Notes under the pieces: generated by a model
What the model was told of the DNA's origin: nothing
Databases searched by the model: none
What the model saw: the letters and a program-made list of their open reading frames with translations, nothing else
In this document: positions 1-5,019 of the stretch, piece by piece
Position numbering within the stretch: the first letter of the stretch is position 1
Layout of the letters: the number at the start of each line of letters is the position of its first letter
NCBI GenBank assembly: GCA_964614585.1
Contig: CAZTLW010000122.1
Location: 1-7,191, forward strand
Direction: 5' to 3'
Length of the DNA: 7,191 nucleotides
Source of the DNA: JAHEFX01 sp964614585
GTDB taxonomy: Bacteria; Actinomycetota; Acidimicrobiia; Spongiisociales; JAENVV01
Program-made: the position numbers and the translations under genes

Positions 1-6
1 CACACG

Positions 7-366
7 ATGCGAACCACCACAACCGACCTCCCCACCGCCGCCGACGCACTGGGCGAGATGATCCGAGGAGAGAACTGGGGCGGCATGACGACCGCCTACA
101 TGGAGTACCCAGCCGGACTCGACTTCGGCCCCCTCCTCGAGGGCCTCGAGCAGGACCACTGCCAATGCCCCCACTGGGGGTTCGTGATCGAGGGCCGCAT
201 CCGTGTCGGCTACCAGGACGGCACCGAGGAGACCGTCGAAGCCGGTCAGCTCTACTACTGGCCCTCCGGCCACACCATCGTCGTCGAGGAGGACGTGCGC
301 ATGGTGGAGTTCAGCCCCCACGACCAGATGTCCGAGGTGCTCGGCCACGTGATCGGGAAGTTGTAG
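7..366 (+). CDS. Small single-domain cupin protein
   Basis: A 119-residue protein consisting of one cupin beta-barrel; no signal peptide or membrane segment, so cytoplasmic. The first cupin motif is seen around residues 50-72 (His51, Cys52, Cys54, His56, then Glu62-Gly63 and a Tyr-Gln-Asp-Gly turn). The second is around residues 80-90 (Gly80, then Pro86-Ser-Gly-His89). His56, Glu62 and His89 are the likely metal ligands by family analogy. The usual HxH of motif 1 is replaced here by a Cys-x-Cys-Pro-His arrangement, so Cys52 or Cys54 may contribute to metal binding. Family members of this size include small isomerases, dioxygenases and sensor-like proteins, so no reaction can be assigned. The ATG at 7 is only six bases from the window edge, so the promoter and ribosome site are not visible and a slightly earlier start cannot be excluded. 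A palindrome follows nine bases after its stop. Confidence 0.85.
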   Translation: MRTTTTDLPTAADALGEMIRGENWGGMTTAYMEYPAGLDFGPLLEGLEQDHCQCPHWGFVIEGRIRVGYQDGTEETVEAGQLYYWPSGHTIVVEEDVRMVEFSPHDQMSEVLGHVIGKL

Positions 367-375
367 CGGCTGGTT

Positions 376-395
376 CGGGTCACCTCGGTGACCCG
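376..395. promoter_or_regulatory. Perfect 20-bp palindrome (operator or hairpin) between cupin and MBL genes
   Basis: CGGGTCACC-TC-GGTGACCCG has two perfect 9-bp arms around a 2-nt centre. It starts nine bases after the cupin stop codon and its right arm overlaps the proposed -35 element (387-392) of the downstream gene. As DNA it is a good dimer-binding operator. As RNA it would fold into a strong hairpin with a CTCG loop; no T-run follows, so it would be at best a U-less terminator of the cupin transcript. The sequence does not decide between the two. Confidence 0.6.
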
Positions 396-415
396 GGGTC
401 CGGCCTCCCTAGGGT
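387..415 (+). promoter_or_regulatory. Putative promoter for leaderless MBL gene
   Basis: GGTGAC (387-392) as a -35, a 17-bp spacer, and TAGGGT (410-415) matching the actinobacterial TAnnnT -10. Seven bases separate the -10 from the ATG at 423, so transcription would begin at or next to the start codon. No Shine-Dalgarno sequence lies upstream of that ATG, which fits leaderless translation, common in Actinomycetota. The -10 lies within an 8-bp palindrome CCCTAGGG (407-414). Confidence 0.5.
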
Positions 416-422
416 GCCCACC

Positions 423-1103
423 ATGGAACCAGTCGCCGAAGGCGTCCACCGGGTCGCTCCGGGCAACGTGAACGCCTACCTCATCGACGGGGACGAGGGG
501 GTGGTGCTCGTCGACACCGGCCTGCCGCGCCGCCACGGCGTCATCGAATCGGCCCTCGCCGAGATCGGGCGGGCCCCCGCCGACGTCGTCGCCATCCTCC
601 TGACCCACGCCCACGCCGACCACACCGGCGGTGCCGCCCGCCTGGCGACCTCGACCGGGGCGCCCGTCATCGCCTCGACCGGGGACGCCCCCGCCGTGCG
701 CGGCGACGAGCCCGTCCCGCCGCCGCCGATCCTGGACGGCTGGCTGCGTTTCCTGGCCCGACTCGTCCCGAAGGCCGAGCCGGTGACCGTGGACCACACG
801 GTGGACGAGACCCACCGAACCGGTCTCCCCGGCGACCTCACGGTGCTCGAGACCCCCGGCCACACCCCCGGGCACGTCTGCTACCTCCTCGACCGGGCGG
901 GCGGCATCCTCTTCGTGGGCGACGCCGCCGTCGCCAAGGACGGCGCCATCGGCCGAGGCTTCTTCAACCGGACCACACCCACGTGGCGGGGGAGCATCGC
1001 CCACCTCGCCGAGCATGATTTCGAGACGGCCCTCTTCGGCCACTCCGGGCCCATCGAGTCGGCCGCCTCGGCCGCCTTCGCCCGCTACGCCGCCTCGATC
1101 TGA
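423..1103 (+). CDS. Metallo-beta-lactamase-fold hydrolase
   Basis: A 226-residue cytoplasmic protein of the metallo-beta-lactamase superfamily (glyoxalase II-like group). Visible metal-site motifs: Asp31-Thr-Gly in an early strand, THAHADHTGG at residues 61-70 (His62, His64, Asp66, His67), the GHTPGH motif at 146-151 (His147), Gly-Asp167 and Gly-His207. The full dinuclear zinc (or iron) ligand set is therefore present and the enzyme should be an active hydrolase. The insert at residues 95-135 is proline-rich and poorly conserved in type, and the substrate cannot be read from sequence; thioester, lactone or phosphodiester hydrolysis are all possible. The ATG at 423 is chosen because the fold begins right after it, a TAGGGT box sits seven bases upstream, and the longer open frame starting at 165 merely overlaps the cupin gene. 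Converges with the mhuD-like gene across 32 bp. Confidence 0.9.
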   Translation: MEPVAEGVHRVAPGNVNAYLIDGDEGVVLVDTGLPRRHGVIESALAEIGRAPADVVAILLTHAHADHTGGAARLATSTGAPVIASTGDAPAVRGDEPVPPPPILDGWLRFLARLVPKAEPVTVDHTVDETHRTGLPGDLTVLETPGHTPGHVCYLLDRAGGILFVGDAAVAKDGAIGRGFFNRTTPTWRGSIAHLAEHDFETALFGHSGPIESAASAAFARYAASI

Positions 1104-1135
1104 TCCGGCCGGGCGCGCGGGCGGGACGCCTCTCG

Positions 1136-1435
1136 CTAGGTGGCCAGCACCACCTCGAACTCCTTGAGGTGGGAGCCCGTCCCGACCGGCTGCTGGGACG
1201 ACTCGGCGTGTCCGCGACCGAACGCGTCGCTCTTCACCCAGGCCTGGAACTGCTCCTCGCTCTCCCAGCGCGTGTAGACGAAGTAGACGTTGGTGCCGTC
1301 CGTCGGGCGCAGCAGCTCGAAGCCGAGGAAGCCGGGAGCGTCGTCCACGGCTCCGGCTCGGTGGGCGAACCGGCGTTCCAGCTCGGCACCTCCACCCTCG
1401 GGGACTTCGATCGCATTGATCTTCACGACGGCCAT
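1136..1435 (-). CDS. mhuD: MhuD-type heme-degrading monooxygenase
   Basis: A 99-residue cytoplasmic protein of the dimeric alpha-beta-barrel (ABM/IsdG) fold. It resembles Mycobacterium tuberculosis MhuD along its whole length as I recall that sequence, including the start MxVVKINAIEVP, the KRFAHR-like helix at 21-26, PGFLGFELLRP at 34-43 and the end EFEVVL. Active-site residues line up: Asn7, Arg26, Trp66 and the heme-ligand His, here His76, one residue later than His75 of MhuD, so there is a one-residue insertion in the preceding loop. MhuD breaks heme to mycobilins with iron release and without CO; IsdG/IsdI make staphylobilins. Which product forms here is not known. The start ATG at 1435 is fixed by a strong AAAAGGAGG seven bases upstream. 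Divergent from the heme-uptake operon, giving a complete uptake-and-degradation set. Confidence 0.93.
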   Translation of the reverse strand: MAVVKINAIEVPEGGGAELERRFAHRAGAVDDAPGFLGFELLRPTDGTNVYFVYTRWESEEQFQAWVKSDAFGRGHAESSQQPVGTGSHLKEFEVVLAT

Positions 1436-1442
1436 GGCGTCG

Positions 1443-1451
1443 CCTCCTTTT
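1443..1451 (-). promoter_or_regulatory. Strong ribosome binding site of mhuD
   Basis: AAAAGGAGG on the minus strand, near-perfect anti-Shine-Dalgarno complement, seven bases before the ATG at 1435. It rules out the longer in-frame start at 1543. Confidence 0.85.
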
Positions 1452-1497
1452 GCTCGGGGATCGGGGACCGGGCAGAACCGTCCCACCGATCCGACTC

Positions 1498-1514
1498 GGT
1501 GTCGAAACGACACC
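1498..1514. promoter_or_regulatory. 17-bp perfect inverted repeat, candidate operator of the heme divergon
   Basis: GGTGTCG-AAA-CGACACC, two perfect 7-bp arms with a 3-bp AT centre, lying between the divergent mhuD and lipoprotein-hmuTUV genes. It abuts the proposed minus-strand -10 (1515-1520), so a bound dimer would block mhuD initiation and possibly the other promoter. It does not resemble the DtxR/IdeR iron box. Its left arm overlaps a second inverted repeat, CACCGA (1484-1489) with TCGGTG (1496-1501). The regulator is unknown. Confidence 0.6.
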
Positions 1515-1543
1515 ACCATAAAGTGTGATGGCCAACCATACAA
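1515..1543 (-). promoter_or_regulatory. Candidate mhuD promoter
   Basis: On the minus strand TTGTAT (1543-1538), a 17-bp spacer, then TATGGT (1520-1515), which fits TAnnnT. The match to -35 is modest (three of six). It lies in the only AT-rich stretch of the divergent gap and directly precedes the 17-bp inverted repeat. Confidence 0.35.
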
Positions 1544-1545
1544 AT
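1519..1545 (+). promoter_or_regulatory. AT-rich segment with candidate -10 boxes for the heme-uptake operon
   Basis: Two TAnnnT-like or near -10 hexamers face the operon: TAAAGT (1519-1524), which would give a leader of about 30 nt, and TACAAA (1539-1544), which would put the transcript start almost on the ribosome site. No good -35 was seen for either. The upstream operator at 1498-1514 would sit in the -35 zone of the first. Confidence 0.3.
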
Positions 1546-1550
1546 TTCAC

Positions 1551-1556
1551 AAGGAG
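1551..1556 (+). promoter_or_regulatory. Ribosome binding site of the operon's first gene
   Basis: AAGGAG four bases before the ATG at 1561; it selects this start over the in-frame GTG at 1525 and ATG at 1528. Confidence 0.75.
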
Positions 1557-1560
1557 AGTC

Positions 1561-2124
1561 ATGACTGTCATCGGGAGACGCTCGATGGTCGCCGCGCTGG
1601 CGGCCCTCGCGTTGGTCACGGCTGGCTGCGCCTCGACCAACGTCGCCACCGACGTCGAGGAGGGCGCCGCCGAGACGTCGACCACGACCACGACCGTCGA
1701 GACGACCACCACGGCCCCGGAGCCGACCACGACCACGTCGTCCCCGACCACCATCGAAGCGCCGCCCGCGATCGTCGCCGGCGAGGATCCCGAGGTCGAT
1801 GCCGTCGTGGAGGCCTACCGAACGGCCTTCGACTCGACCATGGACTTCGAGTCCAAGGCCACCTTCATCGAGGACTCGGATTCGTTGGCCGACACGATCG
1901 CCGCCTACCAGGAGGCGGGGGCCGCGCTCGGCGGCATCAAGCTGGAGCCGAAGTCGGTCGAGATCGACGGCACCGCCGCGACCGTCACCTACGACGTCCT
2001 GTTCGCGGATGCCGTGGCCTACGCGGACCTGACCGGCGAAGCCGTGAACGTGGACGGCCAATGGCTCGTCACCAAGGACCAGTTCTGCGGCTTCATGGCG
2101 ACGGCGAGGACGCCGTGCCCGTGA
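1561..2124 (+). CDS. Thr-rich secreted lipoprotein, first gene of the heme-uptake operon
   Basis: A 187-residue lipoprotein of unidentified family. Residues 1-22 are a signal peptide (Arg6-Arg7, hydrophobic core 9-20) ending in Thr-Ala-Gly before Cys23, an acceptable lipobox, so the mature protein should be anchored to the outer face of the membrane. Residues 39-64 form a Thr/Pro linker (16 of 26 residues Thr) that may be glycosylated. Residues 72-187 form a compact globular domain: two helices (about 76-92 and 105-123), then strands ending VDGQWLVTKDQFCGF at 164-178. That pattern loosely recalls NTF2-like or Mtb12-like actinobacterial secreted domains; this is a weak resemblance. Cys176 and Cys186 could form a disulfide. 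There is no histidine anywhere in the protein, so any heme ligand would have to be Tyr, Met or Cys. The stop overlaps the hmuT start (GTGA), implying joint function in heme uptake, in the place where corynebacterial loci carry HtaA. Function is inferred from context only. Confidence 0.85.
   Translation: MTVIGRRSMVAALAALALVTAGCASTNVATDVEEGAAETSTTTTTVETTTTAPEPTTTTSSPTTIEAPPAIVAGEDPEVDAVVEAYRTAFDSTMDFESKATFIEDSDSLADTIAAYQEAGAALGGIKLEPKSVEIDGTAATVTYDVLFADAVAYADLTGEAVNVDGQWLVTKDQFCGFMATARTPCP
1675..1752 (+). repeat. ACC/ACG low-complexity tract encoding the Thr-rich linker
   Basis: Imperfect triplet repeats of accacg type encode residues 39-64 of the lipoprotein. The linker probably spaces the globular domain away from the membrane and through the cell wall. 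The same bases create spurious Val-rich open frames on the opposite strand. Confidence 0.7.
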
Positions 2125-3179
2125 GTCGCCACCACCTCCCGGAGCGGGACGCCGGCCCAGCCTCGATCACGCAGGGCATGGCCATCCTGGTCGCCATCGT
2201 GGCGGTCGCCACCGCCGCATGCGCCTCACCGGAGGTCGTGGACGATGCGGCGGTGGCCGCCGAGGGCACGGCTCCCTCCACGTCGTCAGCACCCGCTTCA
2301 CCGGACACGACGTCGGCAGCCGAAGGCGACGACTCGTCACCGGAACCCGTCACGATGGTCGGCGTCGACGGCGTCGAGGTCGAGATCGCCGACACCTCCC
2401 GCCTGATTCCCACCAACGGCTCGATCGCCGAGATCATCTGGGAACTCGGCGCCGGCGACTCGATCGTGGCGACGGACATCAGTGCGACCTACCCGACGGA
2501 GCTCGACGAGTCGCCGAAGGTCGGCTACCAGCGAACCCTGGCCGCCGAGAGCCTGCTCTCGTTCGAACCCACGGCGGTGATCGGGACGGAGGACGCGGGT
2601 CCCCCCGAGGTGATCGACCAGATTCGCGCCGCCGGCGTGCCGGTGCTCATCCTCCCCTCCTACAGCGAGGTGGACGACGCACCCACGAGGATCGCGGAGG
2701 TCGCCGAGGCGCTCGGCATGGCGGACGAGGGGCGGGTGCTCGCCGATCGGGTGCGCACCGAGATCGCGGACGCTCGCAGCCTGCTCGACGGGGTGGAGAC
2801 CAGCCCGCGGGCCGCCTTCATCTATGCCCGCGGGCCGAACACGGTGCTCCTCTCGGGGAAGGACACGACCGCCCAATCGATGATCGAAGCAGCCGGCGGT
2901 GTCGACGTCGGCAGCGAGTCGGGGCTGGAGGGCTTCGTGCCCCTGACGCCCGAGGCGATGGTCGCGGCCGATCCGGACGTGCTGATCCTCCTCGACGCCG
3001 GTCTCGAATCGCTCGGCGGCATCGACGGCCTGCTCGAGGTCCCGGGCGTGGCGCTGTCGACGGCCGGCCAGAACCGGGCCGTGCTGACGTTCGACGACCT
3101 GGCCTTCAACGGGCTGACCCCCCGCGTTGGCGAGGTGCTCCGCTCCCTCATCGAGGGTCTCCACGGGCTGGACGGGTGA
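2121..3179 (+). CDS. hmuT: Heme ABC transporter substrate-binding lipoprotein HmuT
   Basis: A 352-residue class III (helical-backbone) binding protein of the BtuF/HmuT/ShuT type. Residues 18-33 are a hydrophobic signal ending in Thr-Ala-Ala before Cys34, the lipidation site. Residues 35-76 are an acidic Ser/Thr/Pro linker, and the two-lobed domain spans about 78-350. Typical family blocks are visible: the Asn99-Gly-Ser start of lobe 1, SATYP at 121-125 followed by VGYQRTLAAESLLSFEP (134-150), and in lobe 2 FIYARG (233-238), EGFVPLTPEAMVAADPDVLI (270-289). Tyr124 sits where heme-binding relatives carry their tyrosine ligand; Tyr235 is a second candidate. The mature protein has only one histidine, His348 near the end, so the His/Tyr pair reported for corynebacterial HmuT is not available. 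GTG at 2121 overlaps the previous stop by four bases (GTGA), with GAGGA ten bases upstream; ATG 2178 is an alternative with a poorer ribosome site. Could in principle carry a related ligand, but the adjacent mhuD argues for heme. Confidence 0.9.
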   Translation: MSRHHLPERDAGPASITQGMAILVAIVAVATAACASPEVVDDAAVAAEGTAPSTSSAPASPDTTSAAEGDDSSPEPVTMVGVDGVEVEIADTSRLIPTNGSIAEIIWELGAGDSIVATDISATYPTELDESPKVGYQRTLAAESLLSFEPTAVIGTEDAGPPEVIDQIRAAGVPVLILPSYSEVDDAPTRIAEVAEALGMADEGRVLADRVRTEIADARSLLDGVETSPRAAFIYARGPNTVLLSGKDTTAQSMIEAAGGVDVGSESGLEGFVPLTPEAMVAADPDVLILLDAGLESLGGIDGLLEVPGVALSTAGQNRAVLTFDDLAFNGLTPRVGEVLRSLIEGLHGLDG

Positions 3180-4240
3180 CGGCGGAGGCCCGCATCGCCG
3201 CCACCATGCGGGGCCGGGGACTGCGATCGGCGATCGTGCCCACCGGGTCGGCGCTGCTCGGCATCGTCTTCCTGCTCAACGTCGGCATCGGCGCGGTGCC
3301 GATCGCGCCCGGCGAGGTGCTGGCGATCCTCGGCGACCGACTGGGCCTCGAGACGGGCACCCGCTTCACGGAGGCCCAGGCATCGGTGCTGTGGTCGATC
3401 CGATTGCCCCGCACGCTGCTGGCGCTGGTCATCGGCGCCGGCCTGGCGGTCGCCGGGGCGGGTCTCCAGGGGATCTTCCGGAACCCGCTGGCGGAGCCGG
3501 CCATCATCGGCGTATCGAGTGGGGCCGGGCTCGGGGCGGCGCTCGGGATCGTGGTGGGAGCCGGCGCCGTCGGCCCCCTCGGCATCGCCGGCGGTGCGTT
3601 CGTCGGCGGGACGGTGGCGGCTGCCGCCACCTTCCTGGCCTCCCGGTACCAGGGCAGGACGGACGTCGTGACGCTCATCCTCGCCGGTGTGGCGGTGGCG
3701 GCGATCGCCGGGGCAGGGACCGGGCTCCTCACCTTCCTGGCCGACGACGACCAACTGCGCACGATCGTCTTCTGGCTCCTCGGCTCGGTGGCCGGCGCCA
3801 GCTGGTCGAGTGTCTTCGTCACCCTCGGGCTGGTCGCGGTCGGCGTCGCCGTCATCCTGGCCCAGGGCCGGAACCTGGACCTCATGCTGTTGGGTGAGGC
3901 CGAGGCCCGACATCTCGGCGTCCAACCGGAACTGACCCGCGCCGCGGTCATCGCGGCCGCCGCGCTGGCCACGGCGGCCACCGTCGCCGCCGCCGGCGTC
4001 ATCGGCTTCGTGGGCCTGGTCGCGCCCCACGTGGTGCGCCTCATGGGCGGACCACGCCATCGGACGCTGCTGCCGGCGGCGGCGCTCACGGGCATGATCC
4101 TGATGGGGGGCGCCGACCTCCTGAGCCGGGTGGTGGTGGCGCCGATCGAGCTCCCGATCGGCGTGGTGACCGCCATCCTCGGTGGCCCCTTCTTCCTCTT
4201 CCTCATCCGGTCGACCCGAGCCGGGCGGGTCCTGTCGTGA
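3176..4240 (+). CDS. hmuU: Heme ABC transporter permease HmuU (FecCD family)
   Basis: A 354-residue integral membrane protein of the FecCD/BtuC family, which forms a homodimer with about ten membrane helices per subunit. Seen motifs: hydrophobic helix 20-40, RLPRTLLALVIGAGLAVAGA from 76, the conserved QGIFRNPLAEPAIIGVSSGA block at 98-117, helices at 120-155 and 165-187, LLGSVAGASW at 201-210, the cytoplasmic GRNLDLMLLGEAEARHLGV coupling segment at 231-249 that contacts the ATPase, GVIGFVGLVAPHVVR at 274-288, and the closing ELPIGVVTAILGGPFFLFLI at 325-344. All expected blocks are present and the length is usual, so it should be functional. It starts at GTG 3176, overlapping the hmuT stop by GTGA; ATG 3206 is a possible later start. 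It passes heme from HmuT across the membrane using HmuV. Confidence 0.93.
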   Translation: MTAEARIAATMRGRGLRSAIVPTGSALLGIVFLLNVGIGAVPIAPGEVLAILGDRLGLETGTRFTEAQASVLWSIRLPRTLLALVIGAGLAVAGAGLQGIFRNPLAEPAIIGVSSGAGLGAALGIVVGAGAVGPLGIAGGAFVGGTVAAAATFLASRYQGRTDVVTLILAGVAVAAIAGAGTGLLTFLADDDQLRTIVFWLLGSVAGASWSSVFVTLGLVAVGVAVILAQGRNLDLMLLGEAEARHLGVQPELTRAAVIAAAALATAATVAAAGVIGFVGLVAPHVVRLMGGPRHRTLLPAAALTGMILMGGADLLSRVVVAPIELPIGVVTAILGGPFFLFLIRSTRAGRVLS

Positions 4241-4998
4241 GCCGCCCGGTCAGCGCCAGAGGGGTGACGCTCCGGCGGGGTGGCGCCACGATCCTCGACG
4301 GGGTCGACGCGTCGTTCGAGCCCGGCCGCCTCACCGCGGTGGTGGGTCCGAACGGAGCGGGGAAGTCGACGCTCCTGAAGGTGGTCGCCGGTGACCTCGT
4401 CCCCGACGAAGGGGACGTGTGGATCGATTCGGAGCCGGTGTTCGACCTCACGCCCGCCGCCCTGGCGCGCCTACGGGCCGTGATGCCACAGCAGGCGACG
4501 ATCTCCTTCGGGTTCACGGTGCGCGAATACGTCGAGATGGGCCTTCACCCCCACGCGGCGTCGCTGGTGCGCGAGGAGCAGGACCACGCCATCGAGGCGG
4601 CGATCGCGCAGGTCTCGATCGGCCACCTGGCGGAACGATCGATCCTCACGCTGTCGGGTGGGGAGCTGCAGCGGGCCACCCTCGCCCGGGTGCTCGTCCA
4701 GGCGACCCCCGTCGTCCTCCTCGACGAGCCGATCTCCTCGCTGGACCCCGCCCACCAGCACCGGACCCTCCGAATCGCCTCGGAGTTGGCCGCCGAGGGA
4801 CGGACGGTCATGGTGATCCTCCACGACCTGACCCTCGCCGCCCGCTACGCCGACGAGGTCGTCGTCCTGACCGGGGGGACGGTGGCCGGCTGTGGCGATC
4901 CCCGCGAGGCCCTCGACGCGGAGCTCTTGACCGAGGTCTACGGCTGCCGGATCCACGTGGGCGAACTGGCTGGACGACCGGTCGTGACCAGCTGGTGA
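4237..4998 (+). CDS. hmuV: Heme ABC transporter ATPase HmuV
   Basis: A 253-residue cytoplasmic ABC ATPase that dimerises and powers HmuU. Complete nucleotide site: Walker A GPNGAGKST at 37-45, Q-loop in MPQQ (residues 83-86), signature LSGGE at 139-143, Walker B VVLLDEP at 159-165, D-loop SSLD at 167-170 and switch His196 in VILHDL. The MPQQATISFGFTVREYVEMG stretch (83-102) is typical of the HmuV/FecE/BtuD branch. No accessory domain. The start is GTG 4237, overlapping the hmuU stop by GTGA, the third such junction in the operon. It ends 21 bp before the convergent response-regulator gene. Confidence 0.94.
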   Translation: MSRPVSARGVTLRRGGATILDGVDASFEPGRLTAVVGPNGAGKSTLLKVVAGDLVPDEGDVWIDSEPVFDLTPAALARLRAVMPQQATISFGFTVREYVEMGLHPHAASLVREEQDHAIEAAIAQVSIGHLAERSILTLSGGELQRATLARVLVQATPVVLLDEPISSLDPAHQHRTLRIASELAAEGRTVMVILHDLTLAARYADEVVVLTGGTVAGCGDPREALDAELLTEVYGCRIHVGELAGRPVVTSW

Positions 4999-5003
4999 CC
5001 AGC
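4984..5003. repeat. Short direct repeat and palindrome at the convergent junction
   Basis: GTGACCAGC occurs at 4984-4992 and 4995-5003, and ACCAGCTGGT (4987-4996) is a perfect 10-bp palindrome; the hmuV stop codon lies inside. Stems are short and no T-run follows, so a terminator is not supported. No convincing terminator is seen in 4999-5019. Confidence 0.3.
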
Positions 5004-5019
5004 CACGCCGTCCGGACCC

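Noticed and set aside
1104..1135. Terminator in the 32-bp convergent gap between the hydrolase gene and mhuD
   Set aside because: Very GC-rich, but no stable stem with a loop and no T-run could be drawn.
1464..1484. GGGAC and GTCCC as an inverted repeat in the mhuD leader
   Set aside because: Only 5-bp arms with a long unpaired spacer; easily expected by chance in GC-rich DNA.
1436..1560. DtxR/IdeR-type iron box in the heme divergent gap
   Set aside because: Searched by eye on both strands for the TTAGGTTAGGCTAACCTAA pattern; nothing close was found.
255..1754. Long minus-strand open frame of about 499 codons and similar long antisense frames across the window
   Set aside because: High-GC shadow frames: they overlap well-recognised genes on the other strand and their translations are Arg/Gly/Pro- or Val-rich without domains.
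1290..2120. Upstream extension of hmuT in the same open frame, or a frameshift between lipoprotein and hmuT
   Set aside because: The extension only overlaps mhuD and the lipoprotein gene in other frames. The lipoprotein is complete with its own signal and stop, and the GTGA overlap explains the junction without a frameshift.
2219..3175. Upstream extension of hmuU (about 319 extra codons)
   Set aside because: The extra part is Arg-rich shadow sequence of hmuT; the permease fold begins after GTG 3176.
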